Positions 1 through 11,439 of a DNA stretch of 64,000 nucleotides are shown here, piece by piece. How positions within the stretch are numbered: position 1 is the stretch's first letter; the number at the start of each line of letters is the position of its first letter. The stretch is from Ariolimax columbianus (Eukaryota; Mollusca; Gastropoda; Stylommatophora; Arionidae). The notes under the pieces are model-generated. The model was given only the letters and a program-made list of their open reading frames with translations. It did not search any database and was not told the DNA's origin. The stretch is taken from NCBI GenBank assembly GCA_036924085.1, contig JAVGWX010000013.1, positions 42,911,893 through 42,975,892 of the forward strand. Reading direction: 5' to 3'. The position numbers were made by a program, and so were the translations under genes.

Positions 1-167
1 CAAGAACCAAGTATTTTGGCCGGTCTCATGACAGCAAATGATAGAGCTACCAGGTCAGTATATCTCTGGTCCAATACTTTGAGAAATTGCCGGACACGGA
101 AAGTAAGACACGGAAAGTAAGTCTGAGTTTGAAAGAAAGCTCAAGAAACAATATCCCTTATTTGATG

Positions 168-275
168 AAGAAGATGAGAGGAGAAGGAGAAGAAGAAAAG
201 GATGGGGAAGAAAAAGAAGATGAAGAAGAAAAGTGTGGGGAAGAAAAAGAAGATGAAGAAGAAGAAGATGAGAGT
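168..275 (+). repeat. Purine-rich GAA/GGA tract
   Basis: Low-complexity stretch of GAAGAA, GGAGAAG and GGGGAAGAAAAAG blocks. It gives Glu/Lys-rich or Leu/Ser-rich open frames on the two strands; these follow from the base composition and are not treated as genes. No gene is seen in 1-390. Confidence 0.8.
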
Positions 276-392
276 CTGTCAAAGGATATCCTCTAGGGGG
301 ACAAGTGGACACTGCAGCTAACAAAATCGGCTGCCCCACACCACGCTTCAAGGACGTATACAAGAGGGACATAACGTCATGATGTGACATCA

Positions 393-640
393 CAGCCGAA
401 CGCTCAGGATCGAACCGTTTGGAGACAGTCAGTTGGAAGGGACATAGTAGCTGCCGCCGCTCGTAGAGGCCATCTGGCTGCAGAGAAAAGAGCACGACTG
501 AAGAGATCGGGGAACACCCCGGCAAGCCAGCCTCCTCAGCACGGTTGTACGATCTGCGCCAAGGACTGTCACTCCCGTATCAGCATTTACAGTCGCAGCA
601 GACTATGCCGAAATACGGGAGACAGAGCTAGACAAACCTC
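393..640 (+). pseudogene. LINE reverse-transcriptase C-terminus with zinc finger (fragment)
   Basis: The plus-strand frame reads DRTVWRQSVGRDIVAAAARR, then a CTICAKDC...H...C motif. A conserved Trp-Arg block followed by a Cys-x2-Cys/His finger is the usual tail of endonuclease-reverse transcriptase LINEs common in molluscs. Only the extreme C-terminus remains; the palm and endonuclease are absent. The frame runs on past the finger without a conserved end, so this is a relic. Confidence 0.6.
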
Positions 641-734
641 ACTAGGGCGCCAGGGTGACCTAGACGCCAATGAACTGATTAATATCAAATGTAATTACAT
701 GGTTTTGAAGAAATATCTTTTGAAGATCTGTTCA

Positions 735-987
735 CAACTATCAAAAGACGAAAGATGGCCTGGTACGGTCACGTCGCGAGGTCCAACGGAATTTCCAACT
801 CGATACTCTTTGGATCCGTACCGGGACAGAGAGGGCGAGGACGTCCAAGGAAGAGATGGGTGGACAACATCGCTGAGTGGTCAGGCCTTCGTCACGGTGA
901 GATACGTCAGGCGGCGACAGACAGAGAGAGCTGGCGTGGGATTTTCTTGTCTGATGGGTTACTGTCCTTTGTCATGAGGCGACGCTG
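735..987 (+). pseudogene. LINE reverse-transcriptase C-terminal fragment running into the satellite
   Basis: The frame shows WYGHVARSNG, then GQRGRGRPRKRWVDNIAEWS and a DRESWRGI block. This is the standard post-thumb signature of non-LTR RT ORFs (W-x-GHV-x-R ... GRPRKRW ... DR-x-x-WR). It has no catalytic core. Its last codons, ending at 987, encode LLSFVMRRR and are already the first unit of the satellite that follows, so the ORF end and the array are physically continuous. Confidence 0.75.
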
Positions 988-3900
988 AGAGGTGGGATGT
1001 CCTACTGTCCTATGTCATGAGGCGACGCTGAGAAGAGGGATGTCATACTGTCCTTGATATGAGGCGACGCTGAGAGGAGGGATGTCCTTGCTATGAGGCG
1101 TCGCTGAGAGGAGGGATGTCCTACTGTCCTTGCTATGAGGCTTCGCTGAGAGGAGAGATGTACTACTGTCCTTTGTCATGAGGCGACGCTGAGAGGTGGG
1201 ATGTCCTACTGTCCTTTGTCATGAAGCGACGCTGAGAGGTGGGATGTCCTACTGTCCTATGTCATGAGGCGTCGCTGAGAGGAGGGATGTCATACTGTCC
1301 TTGCTATGAGGCGACGCTGAGAGGAGGGATGTTCTACTGTCCTTGCTATGAGGCTTCGCTGAGAGGAGGGATGTCCTACTGTCCTTGCTATGAGGCGACG
1401 CTGAGAGGAGGGATGTCCTTGCTATGAGGCTTCGCTGAGAGGAGGGATGTCATACTGTCCTTGCTATGAGGCGACGCTGAGAGGAGGGATGTCCTTGCTA
1501 TGAGGCGTCGCTTAGAGGACGGATGTCCTACTGTCCTTGCTATGAGGCGTCGCTGAGAGGAGGGATGTCCTACTGTCCTTGCTATGAGGCGACGCTGAGA
1601 GGAGGGATGTCCTTGCTATGAGGCGTCGTTGAGAGGAGGGATGTCCTTGCTATGAGGCGTCGCTGAGAGGAAGGATGTCCTACTGTCCTTGCTATGAGGC
1701 GTCGCTGAGAGGAGGGATGTCCTTGCTATGAGGCGTCGCTCAGAGGAGGGATGTCCTACTGTCCTTGCTATGAGGCGTCGCTGAGTGGAGGGATGTCCTA
1801 CTGTCCTTGCTATGAGGCGACGCTGAGAGGAGGGATGTCCTACTGTCCTTTGTCATGAGAGTCGCTGAGAGGAGGGATGTCCTACTGTCCTTGCTATGAG
1901 GCGACGCTGAGAGGAGGGATGTCCTACTGTCCTTGCTTTGAGGCGTCGCTGAGAGGAGGGATGTCCTTGCTATGAGGCGTCGTTGAGAGGAGGGATGTCC
2001 TACTGTCCTTGCTATGAGGCGTCGCTGAGAGGAGGGATGTCCTACTGTCCTTGCTATGAGGCGACGCTGAGAGGAGGGATGTCCTACTGTCCTTTGTCAT
2101 GAGAGTCGCTGAGAGGAGGGATGTCCTACTGTCCTTGCTATGAGGCGTCGCTGAGAGGAGGGATGTCCTACTGTCCTTTGTCATGAGGCATCGCTGAGAG
2201 GAGGGATGTCCTTGCTATGAGGCTTCGCTGAGAGGAGGGATGTCATACTGTCCTTGCTATGAGGCGACGCTGAGAGGAGGGATGTCCTTGCTATGAGGCT
2301 TCGCTGAGAGGAGGGATGTCATACTGTCCTTGCTATGAGGCGACGCTGAGAGGAGGGATGTCCTTGCTATGAGGCGTCGCTGAGAGGAGGGATGTCCTAC
2401 TGTCCTTGCTATGAGGCGTCGCTGAGAGGAGGGATGTCCTACTGTCCTTGCTATGAGGCGTCGCTGAGAGGAGGGATGTCCTACTGTCCTTTGTCATGAG
2501 GCGTCGCTGAGAGGAGGGATGTCCTTGCTATGAGGCGACGCTGAGAGGAGGGATGTCATACTGTCCTTGCTATGAGGCGACGCTGAGAGGAGGGATGTCC
2601 TTGCTATGAGGCTTCGCTGAGAGGAGGGATGTCATACTGTCCTTGCTATGAGGCGACGCTGAGAGGAGGGATGTCCTTGCTATGAGGCGTCGCTGAGAGG
2701 AGGGATGTCCTACTGTCCTTGCTATGAGGCGTCGCTGAGAGGAGGGATGTCCTACTGTCCTTGCTATGAGGCGACGCTGAAAGGAGGGATGTCCTTGCTA
2801 TGAGGCGTCGCTGAGAGGAGGGATGTCCTACTGTCCTTGCTATGAGGCGACGCTGAGAGGAGGGATGTCCTACTGTCCTTTGTCATGAGAGTCGCTGAGA
2901 GGAGGGATGTCCTACTGTCCTTGCTATGAGGCGACGCTGAGAGGAGGAATGTCCTACTGTCCTTTGTCATGAGAGTCGCTGAGAGGAGGGATGTCCTACT
3001 GTCCTTGCTATGAGGCGTCGCTGAGAGGAGGGATGTCCTTGCTATGAGGCGTCGTTGAGAGGAGGGATGTCCTACTGTCCTTGCTATGAGGCGTCGCTGA
3101 GAGGAGGGATGTCCTACTGTCCTTGCTATGAGGCGACGCTGAGAGGAGGGATGTCCTACTGTCCTTTGTCATGAGAGTCGCTGAGAGGAGGGATGTCCTA
3201 CTGTCCTTGCTATGAGGCGTCGCTGAGAGGAGGGATGTCCTACTGTCCTTTGTCATGAGGCGTCGCTGAGAGGAGGGATGTCCTTGCTATGAGGCTTCGC
3301 TGAGAGGAGGGATGTCATACTGTCCTTGCTATGAGGCGACGCTGAGAGAAGGGATGTCCTTCCTATGAGGCTTCGCTGAGAGGAGGGATGTCATACTGTC
3401 CTTGCTATGAGGCGACGCTGAGAGGAGGGATGTCCTTGCTATGAGGCGACGCTGAGAGGAGGGATGTCCTACTGTCCTTGCTATGAGGCGTCGCTGAGAG
3501 GAGGGATGTCCTACTGTCCTTGCTATGAGGCGACGCTGAAAGGAGGGATGTCCTTGCTATGAGGCGTCGCTGAGAGGAGGGATGTCCTTGCTATGAGGCG
3601 TCGCTGAGAGGAGGGATGTCCTACTGTCCTTGCTATGAGGCGACGCTGAGAGGAGGGATGTCCTTGCTATGAGGCGTCGTTGAGAGGAGGGATGTCCTAC
3701 TGTCCTTGCTATGAGGCGTCGCTGAGAGGAGGGATGTCCTACTGTCCTTGCTATGAGGCGACGCTGAGAGGAGGGATGTCCTACTGTCCTTTGTCATGAG
3801 AGTCGCTGAGAGGAGGGATGTCCTACTGTCCTTGCTATGAGGCGTCGCTGAGAGGAGGGATGTCCTACTGTCCTTTGTCATGAGGCGTCGCTGAGAGGAG

Positions 3901-6465
3901 GGATGTCATACTGTCCTTGCTATGAGGCGACGCTGAGAGGAGGGATGTCCTTGCTATGAGGCGACGCTGAGAGGAGGGATGTCCTACTGTCCTTGCTATG
4001 AGGCGACGCTGAGAGGAGGGATGTCCTACTGTTCTTGCTATGAGGCGACGCTGAGAGGATGGATGTCATACTGTCCTTGCTATGAGGCGAAGCTGAGAGG
4101 AGGGATGTCCTACTGTCCTTTGTCATGAGGCGACGCTGAGAGGAGGGATGTCCTACTGTCCTATGTCATTAGGCGACGCTGAGAGGAGGGATGTCCTACT
4201 GTCCTTGCTATGAGGCGACGCTGAGAGGAGGGATGTCCTACTGTCCTTGCTATGAGGCGACGCTGAGAGGAGGGATGTCCTACTGTCCTATGTCATGAGG
4301 CGTCGCTGAGAGGAGCGATGTCCTACTGTCCTTTGTCATGAGGCGTCGCTGAGAGGAGGGATGCCCTACTGTCCTATGTCATGAGGCGACGCTGAGAGGA
4401 GGGATGCCCTACTGTCCTATGTCATGAGGCGACGCTGAGAGGAGGGATGTCATACTGTCCTTGCTATGAGGCGACGCTGAGAGGAGGGATGTCCTTGCTA
4501 TGAGGCGACGCTGAGAGGAGGGATGTCCTACTGTCCTTGCTATGAGGCGACGCTGAGAGGAGGGATGTCCTACTGTTCTTGCTATGAGGCGACGCTGAGA
4601 GGATGGATGTCATACTGTCCTTGCTATGAGGCGAAGCTGAGAGGAGGGATGTCCTACTGTCCTTTGTCATGAGGCGACGCTGAGAGGAGGGATGTCCCAC
4701 TGTCCTATGTCATGAGGCGACGCTGAGAGGAGGGATGTCCTACTGTCCTTGCTATGAGGCGACGCTGAGAGGAGGGATGTCCTACTGTCCTTGCTATGAG
4801 GCGACGCTGAGAGGAGGGATGTCCTACTGTCCTATGTCATGAGGCGTCGCTGAGAGGAGCGATGTCCTACTGTCCTTTGTCATGAGGCGTCGCTGAGAGG
4901 AGGGATGCCCTACTGTCCTATGTCATGAGGCGACGCTGAGAGGAGGGATGCCCTACTGTCCTATGTCATGAGGCGACGCTGAGAGGAGGGATGCCCTACT
5001 GTCCTATGTCATGAGGCGACGCTGAGAGGAGGGATGTCCTACTGTCCTTGCTATGAGGCGACGCTGAGAGGAGGGATGTCCTACTGTCCTTGCTATGAGG
5101 CGACGCTGAGAGGAGGGATGTCCTACTGTCCTTGCTATGAGGCGTCGCTGAGAGGAGGGATGTCCTACTGTCCTTTGTCATGAGGCGTCGCTGAGAGGAG
5201 GGATGTCCTTGCTATGAGGCTTTGCTGAGAGGAGGGATGTCATACTGTCCTTGCTATGAGGCGACGCTGAGAGGAGGGATGTCCTTGCTATGAGGCTTCG
5301 CTGAGAGGAGGGATGTCATACTGTCCTTGCTATGAGGCGACGCTGAGAGGAGGGATGTCCTTGCTATGAGGCGTCGCTGAGAGGAGGGATGTCCTACTGT
5401 CCTTGCTATGAGGCGTCGCTGAGAGGAGGGATGTCCTACTGTCCTTGCTATGAGGCGACGCTGAGAGGAGGGATGTCCTTGCTATGAGGCGTCGCTGAGA
5501 GGAGGGATGTCCTTGCTATGAGGCGTCGCTGAGAGGAGGGATGTCCTACTGTCCTTTGTCATGAGACTCGCTGAGAGGAGGGATGTCCTACTGTCCTTGC
5601 TATGAGGCGACGCTGAGAGGAGGGATGTCCTACTGTCCTTTGTCATGAGACTCGCTGAGAGGAGGGATGTCCTACTGTCCTTGCTATGAGGCGTCGCTGA
5701 GAGGAGGGATGTCCTACTGTCCTTTGTCATGAGGCGTCGCCGAGAGGAGGGATGTCATACTGTCCTTGCTATGAGGCGACGCTGAGAGGAGGGATGTCCT
5801 TGCTATGAGGCGACGCTGAGAGGAGGGATGTCCTACTGTCCTTGCTATGAGGCGACGCTGAGAGGAGGGATGTCCTACTGTTCTTGCTATGAGGCGACGC
5901 TGAGAGGATGGATGTCATACTGTCCTTGCTATGAGGCGAAGCTGAGAGGAGGGATGTCCTACTGTCCTTTGTCATGAGGCGACGCTGAGAGGAGGGATGT
6001 CCTACTGTCCTATGTCATGAGGCGACGCTGAGAGGAGGGATGTCCTACTGTCCTTGCTATGAGGCGACGCTGAGAGGAGGGATGTCCTACTGTCCTATGT
6101 CATGAGGCGTCGCTGAGAGGAGGGATGCCCTACTGTCCTATGTCAATAGGCGACGCTGAGAGGAGGGATGCCCTACTGTCCTATGTCATGAGGCGACGCT
6201 GAGAGGAGGGATGCCCTACTGTCCTATGTCATGAGGCGACGCTGAGAGGAGGGAGGTCCTACTGTCCTTGCTATGAGGCGACGCTGAGAGGAGGGATGTC
6301 CTACTGTCCTTGCTATGAGGCGACGCTGAGAGGAGGGATGTCCTACTGTCCTATGTCATGAAGCGTCGCTAAGAGGAGAGATGGCCTACTGTCCTTTGTC
6401 ATGAGGCGACGCTGAGAGGAGGGTTGTCTTACTGTCCTTTGTCATGAGGCGACGCTGAGAGGAGA
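963..6465 (+). repeat. 5.5 kb satellite, 42-bp unit with 34/41/43-bp variants
   Basis: The unit reads ATGAGGCGACGCTGAGAGGA followed by GGGATGTCCTACTGTCCTTGCT, repeated on the order of 130 times. Frequent variants lack ACTGTCCT (34 bp), end in TTTGTC (43 bp) or have ATGAGAGTC (41 bp). Since 42 is divisible by 3, both strands carry periodic open frames (14-residue repeats) that break wherever 34-bp units occur; these are not genes. Blocks near 1930-2200, 3010-3260 and 3635-3885 show the same order of variants, which is higher-order structure. Confidence 0.97.
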
Positions 6466-6722
6466 GATGTCCTACTGTGCTTGCTATGAGCCGTCACAGA
6501 GAGGAGAGATGTCCTACTGTGCTTGCTATAAGCCGGAACAGAGAGGAGAGATGTCCTACTGTACTTGCTATGAGCCGTCACAGAGAGGAGAGATGTCCTA
6601 CTGTGCTTGCTATAAGCCGCCACAGAGAGGAGAGATGTCCTACTGTGCCTGATATGAGCCGCCACAGAGAGGAGAGATGTCCTACTGTGCCTGATATGAG
6701 CCGTCACAGAGAGGAGAGATGC
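6466..6722 (+). repeat. Divergent satellite subfamily, 42-bp unit
   Basis: The array changes abruptly to units beginning ATGAGCCGTCACAGAGAGGA and ending in TGTGCTTGCT or TGTGCCTGAT. About six copies are present. The period matches the main array but the sequence is clearly diverged, as expected for the less homogenised edge of a satellite. 6723-6937 is unique sequence without a recognisable gene. Confidence 0.9.
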
Positions 6723-6937
6723 CTAGATTTCTTGTTATCGTCAGCTTGGAGGCTTGTGCTGTCGTTAGGTGTAACTTCCTGAGTGTGTCAAAGACACCCT
6801 CGATCCACCGACGTCGAGGTTGGCCTCTTGCTCGTAGACCGGAGACCTGCATATGAAATGCTCTTCATGCAGGCTGGTCATAATGCATTCCGTGTAACTG
6901 ACCAAACCACTTGATTGGTTGGACGTCAATATAGGCA

Positions 6938-7339
6938 CTAACTGTGGTTTGTCCCCACTGTCTGCCTCAGTCTGGTGTTGTGGATTCGTTCACGGATTGT
7001 CTTTCCGGCTGTACTTCTCACACTGCGCATCTGGCAACTTTGTATTTCACTCTTATGTGTTTCTAGTAAAGAACAAGATTGGCATTGGTAGAACAATATA
7101 GGAATAATCAGTGCATTTATCAGCCTCCTCTTAGTTGAAAGAAGCCCTTTAGGGTGTTTCAAAATCGGCGCAATTTGATAGTGAACACTGTTCGCATTCT
7201 GAATTCTATATGCGATCTCTCTGTCCACTCTATCTCCATCAGTGAACATACTACCTAGGTATTTGAACTCTCTTACTTGCTTGACATTTTTGCAGTTACT
7301 GTGAAAACATGTCTGCTCAAGTTCACACGTAATCGTCAC
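6938..7339 (-). pseudogene. LINE reverse-transcriptase thumb/connection fragment
   Basis: The minus-strand frame contains VREFKYLGSMFTDGDRVDRE, then KHPKGLLSTKRRLINALIIP and a YQCQSCSLL block. FKYLGS-x-(F/I)-x-x-D-G is the region just after the RT palm in many non-LTR elements, and the K-x-(R/K)-L-I-x-A-x-(I/F)-x-P segment follows it. The catalytic YxDD box lies upstream in the family and is missing here. This is a truncated, dead copy. Confidence 0.7.
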
Positions 7340-7676
7340 AGTCTTGGTCTTGCCTGTGTTGATCTTCGTGTCATATTTATTACAAATGAAATTGAGAGAA
7401 GTTAGATGACGTTGTAGGTCTCCATTTTGGTAAATACTTAACTGACTTAATTGAAGTATAAATGTCCTTGTGAAACTCTAAAATTCCCCCCTAGTCGGTA
7501 GTGGAGGGAAAATCCCCTACTGGTTGAGGCACCCTAATCGCTACACAGGTATGAACCGAACTTTTCCCAAATTCCAAAGTCTCTAGTTGTACCTGAGGAA
7601 GTGCTGACAAGTGGTAACACTCGGCATTGTTCAACTCTATTCGATTCTCACAACTCTTTTCTCCCACTCTCGCCAT
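7340..7676. other. No gene seen
   Basis: Unique-looking sequence with short open frames lacking recognisable motifs. Confidence 0.4.
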
Positions 7677-7825
7677 CTATATATATATATCACTCACTCT
7701 CTGTCTATCTATCTTTTCTTATCTGTTCTTATCTTATCTTATCTTACTTGTCTTTCTGTCTGTCTATCGGTCAATCTTTCTCTGCTTATTTGTATGTCTG
7801 TTTATCTGTCCGTCCATCTGATAAT
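7677..7825 (+). repeat. TA / TATC / TGTC pyrimidine-rich microsatellite
   Basis: An imperfect run of TATATA, CTATC, CTTATC and CTGTC motifs. It yields Leu/Ser/Tyr-rich open frames in several phases that have no coding meaning. Confidence 0.8.
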
Positions 7826-7863
7826 ACTGAACTTGCCCATCGCAAGTGAAGAGGGCGACATCA

Positions 7864-8139
7864 TCAGCCGTGCTGCGAAATGTGTTCTCGTGTGGCTGTA
7901 AAGACCAATCCTGGAACGCCAGCCCTGCCACATTCGGGGCACACATGCGTCGAGCCGGCTATACAGTCGTCGTACGATTTGTTGTTTTGGGTAGCCCGCT
8001 TTCGCTGAGCCTCTGCGATGGCTTTTCTCTCTTCGATCTGAGCACCTTCGGCGATACTAGCGCAGTGTAGGCAGAAAATGCTCGCTTCATGTGAAGATTT
8101 TATTATTCGGAGTTTGCTGGTCTGTTCCAGTTCTTTCAC
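7864..8139 (-). pseudogene. LINE RT C-terminus with zinc finger (fragment)
   Basis: The minus frame contains HCASIAEGAQIEERKAIAEA, then HVCPECGRAG...H, a CPxCGR zinc-finger-like tail. The same architecture is readable at 26540-27010 (HVCPKCGRACRTRI), so the two are relics of one RT family. No catalytic residues remain. Confidence 0.6.
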
Positions 8140-8460
8140 TAGTACAAGATGATGTAACTTTACGAAAAAATGTGCGCCACACGGGTATTATACCAAAGGC
8201 TTTTAACGAAGTTCTTAGTGTATCGTAGAAGTGCTTCGTTTGGCCACCATGGAAGCGTTTACTTTCTGCGTCTCACTAGTAAGTAGTATATGTGGTAGCC
8301 ATTGTTTTTGCATACGGACTACATGACCAGCCCAGATAATATGTGATTGCATGAGAATATTATCCATGCAATGATACCAGCTCTATCAGGAACGGTGATG
8401 TCCTGAATCTTGACTTGACATTTGATCTTCGTCACACATCTGGATTGTATTGGCAAAATA
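8140..8460. other. No gene seen
   Basis: Unique sequence without a convincing ORF or repeat before the CA microsatellite. Confidence 0.4.
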
Positions 8461-8462
8461 AA

Positions 8463-8650
8463 GGTACACACACACACACACACATACACATGCACTTACA
8501 CACATACATTCACATACACACACACGCACGCATGTACGCACACACACACACACATACACACACACATACACACACACACACGCATGTACGCACACACACA
8601 TACACACACACACACACTCACACACACACATACACACACATACACACATA
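8463..8650 (+). repeat. (CA)n microsatellite
   Basis: Imperfect CACACA/CATACA/CACGCA run of about 190 bp. The Thr/His and Val/Cys-rich open frames over it are artefacts of the dinucleotide repeat. Confidence 0.95.
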
Positions 8651-8800
8651 ATCTTCAACTCCAGCGGAAAGTAAATTCTATTGTGTGGCTCTGAAACACG
8701 GTGAAAAACAAAAAACAGCAATGCCAAATGTACACACTTTCATAAATAGGTGACTGTCTAGAATGGAGACAAATTAAAATGTTAAGATAAGACATCATCG

Positions 8801-9314
8801 GGGAACCCAGTAGTCTCGAGATAATGTGTTCGCCTCTGGTGCTGGAGGTCGCGGGTTCAAATCACGGTGGTGAGCGGGATTTTCTCACGGGGATTTCATC
8901 CTGTAAAAATGTCCCCTGATCTCTGAGTAGTGAGATCAGACACCAGTGTGGGATCAAGATGCTGAGCAGCGCAAGAGCTGCAGTGGTCAGCGACCCATAG
9001 CTGACTGCTAGCGTCAGGGCCAGCGAACCATAGCTGCCAAGACCGTTCTACACCTCCACGTGGTGATCCTGGATAACAGGCTGCAGCAGGGCAGACTGAC
9101 TAAGGAGAAGGGATCGAAGAGGGAATGCTAACCCGGTACTCAAAAAATGCTTGCTGAAGTCGGATGTGTTGGACCGAAAGGTGCAAATATCGCAGCCAAG
9201 CTGTAAACTACAACACAACGCATTCCGTTATCTGGACTACATTCTGCTACTTTAGCCCTTTCAGTGTTTGGTAGTGGGAGATTGAGAACGAACGAAGAAG
9301 AAGAAGAAGAAGAC
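8801..9314 (+). mobile_element. tRNA-headed SINE (family A) with (GAA)n tail, longest copy
   Basis: It starts with a tRNA-like head carrying a good polymerase III B box, GGTTCAAATC (8854-8863); the A box upstream is weak. A body of about 430 bp follows, then the conserved 3' end TTTGGTAGTGGGAGATTGAG and a (GAA)n tail. The body recurs at 57017-57378, 54461-55236 and 29231-29400 (plus), and at 25283-25622 and 34415-34545 (minus), so this is a dispersed family. The tail matches that of the I/Nimb-like LINEs in this window, a likely mobilising partner. Confidence 0.75.
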
Positions 9315-9600
9315 ACCCCTGTTCAGTGGCACGCACGTTAAAAATCCCTTGGCAATTAGAAATCGGGAAGAATAGGCTTAACAGCCGCCACTTGACCAAA
9401 ACTCAAGTTAAAATCTACTCGAATTATTCTAGGGATTCTCGCCTCACATACAATATGTCGCAAAACGGGGACTGTGTGATTATAACATTTGGTCTTGGTT
9501 ATGTGGTTAGCGGAGCGGCATAAATGCTGTGGGTCTACCTTGATCTAATTTACGCTTCCACCTCCACTAGTCCAAAAATAGGCGATCGTATATTCCATTA

Positions 9601-10445
9601 AGGCTAAAGTGAAATGTAGATAGGGAGCCAGCTTCATGGATATAGTTGAATGTGGGTAGGGAGCCAGCTTCATAGATATAGTTGAATGTGGGTAGGGAGC
9701 CAACATCATGGATATAGTTGAATGTGGGTAGGGAGCCAACATCATGGATATAGTTGGATGTGGGTAGGGTGCCAGCTTCATGGATATAGTTGGATGTGGG
9801 TAGAGAGCTAACATCATGGATATAGTTGGATGTGGGTAGGGAGCCAGCTTCATGGATATAGTTGAATGTGGGTAAGGAGCGACATCATGGATATAGTTAA
9901 ATGTGGGTAGGGGTCCAACACCATGGATATATGGATATAGTTAAATGTGGGTAGAGAGCCAACATCATGCATATAGTTGGATGTGAGTAGGGGTCAAACA
10001 TCACGGATACAGTTGAATGTGGGTAGGGAGCCAACATCATGGGTATATGGATATAGTTAAATGTGGGTAGGGAGCCAACATCTTGGATATAGTTGAATGT
10101 GGGTAGAGAGCCAACATCTTGGATATAGTTGAATATGGGTAGGGAGCCAACATCTTGGATATAGTTGAATGTGGGTAGGGAGCCAACATCTTGGATATAG
10201 TTGAATGTGGGTAGGGAGCCAACATCTTGGATATAGTTGAATGTGGGTAGGGAGCCAACATCTTGGATATAGTTGAATGGGGGTAGGGAGCCAACATCTT
10301 GGATATAGTTGAATGTGGGTAGGGAGCCAACATCTTGGATATAGTTGAATGTGGGTAGGGGTCCAACATCACGGATATAGTTGAATGTGGGTAGGGGGTC
10401 CAATATCACGGATATAGTTGGATGTGGGTAGGGGTCCAACATAGT
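9601..10445 (+). repeat. 36-bp minisatellite
   Basis: The unit reads GGATATAGTTGAATGTGGGT followed by AGGGAGCCAACATCTT, in about 23 copies. A few units carry an extra GGATATAT insertion. The period is a multiple of 3, so long minus-strand open frames (12-residue repeats) span it; these are not considered genes. Confidence 0.95.
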
Positions 10446-10564
10446 TTAAAGTGACAACTGCGCCACTCTTCGTCTACAGTGGGGTGTACCATGGAGTGTG
10501 AAGCAGTTTTATCATTTTATTTTAAAGTGTTGTTTCTTCTGTGTATGGCTAACCAGCCCCTTTG

Positions 10565-10880
10565 CGGACGAACGTAAACTTCATTTACAACATGCTCTCA
10601 GTGTGGCTTAACTTAGTCACCCTTTACAACACGCTCTCGGTGTGGCTTGACTTAGTCGCGCTTTACAACATGCTCTTGGTGTCACTTGACTCAACCGCCC
10701 TTTACAGGATCAGGTGAAATATTTTGACCGAGATTACACTTAACGGCAGGGTTAGGTGAAACATACTGACAGTCTCCACTTCCCGTTACAGCCAGGTGCA
10801 TCATACTGACAAAGTACCAACTTCACGCTAACGTCGGGTGCAATATGCGGATCAAGAACTGACCTCTCGTAATGGTCAGG
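10565..10880 (+). repeat. Degenerate tandem repeats leading into the 42-bp array
   Basis: Contains three related segments with TTTACAACA(T/C)GCTCT followed by GTGTGGCTTGACTTAGTC-like sequence (roughly 10580-10700). Loosely repeated CAGGTGAAA/CATACTGAC stretches follow. Copy boundaries are poorly defined. Confidence 0.6.
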
Positions 10881-10884
10881 TTAA

Positions 10885-11390
10885 AGATGGGGAATAAGAC
10901 CTCAGTTCATTTCAGGAGCAAGTAAAACAAATTGATGAAGACCTCACCTCCCACCAAGGTCAGGTGAAACAAATTTATGAAGACCTCACCTCACTTCAGG
11001 AGCAAGTGAAACAAATTGATGAAGACCTCACCTCACTTCAGGAGCAAGTGAAACACGCTGACCTAGATCCGGACTTACCCCAGGGATAAGTGAAGCATGC
11101 TGTCCGATATCCGAACTTACGCCAGGGGCAAATAAAACCTGCTGGTCCAACGCCCCAAACCTCACACCAAGGTCAGGTGAAACAAATTGATGAAGTCCTC
11201 ACCTCACTTCAGGAGCAAGTGAAACAAATTGATGAAAACCTCACCTCATACCAAGGTCAGGTGAAACAAATTGATGAAGACCTCACCTCACACCAGAAGC
11301 AAGTGAAACAAATTGATGAAGACCTCACCTCACTTCAGGAGCAAGTGAAACACGCTGACCTAGATCCGGACTTACCCCATGGATAAGTGA
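10885..11390 (+). repeat. 42-bp minisatellite encoding a pseudo coiled-coil
   Basis: Units such as GTGAAACAAATTGATGAAGA plus CCTCACCTCACTTCAGGAGCAA recur. The plus frame reads EQVKQIDEDLTSLQ-like 14-residue repeats over 11090-11386. The heptad-like look follows from the 42-bp period; no start context, splice site or conserved domain supports a gene. The block around 11050-11090 is duplicated near 11345-11385. Confidence 0.85.
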
Positions 11391-11439
11391 GGCTTGCTGA
11401 CCAAGATCCGATTTACACCAAGTGCAATAGAAACATGCT

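Noticed and set aside
963..6465. Many 60-90 residue open frames on both strands with KDSRTSLLSA or GGMSYCPCYEA repeats
   Set aside because: They follow mechanically from a 42-bp repeat unit, break at every 34-bp unit and exist on both strands; no gene support.
963..6465. CRISPR-like regular repeats
   Set aside because: There are no unique spacers between units; units are directly abutting, and the genome is clearly animal.
8801..8880. Possible functional tRNA gene
   Set aside because: The B box is good but the A box and acceptor stem are poor, and the head is joined to a dispersed SINE body.
9545..10442. Long minus-strand open frames (102, 111 and 181 residues)
   Set aside because: Frames across a 36-bp tandem repeat with Pro/His/Ile-rich 12-residue periodicity; no domain, start context or splice site.
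11090..11386. Coiled-coil protein gene (EQVKQIDEDLTSLQ repeats)
   Set aside because: The heptad appearance comes from a 42-bp array; neighbouring units are out of frame and no gene structure is visible.
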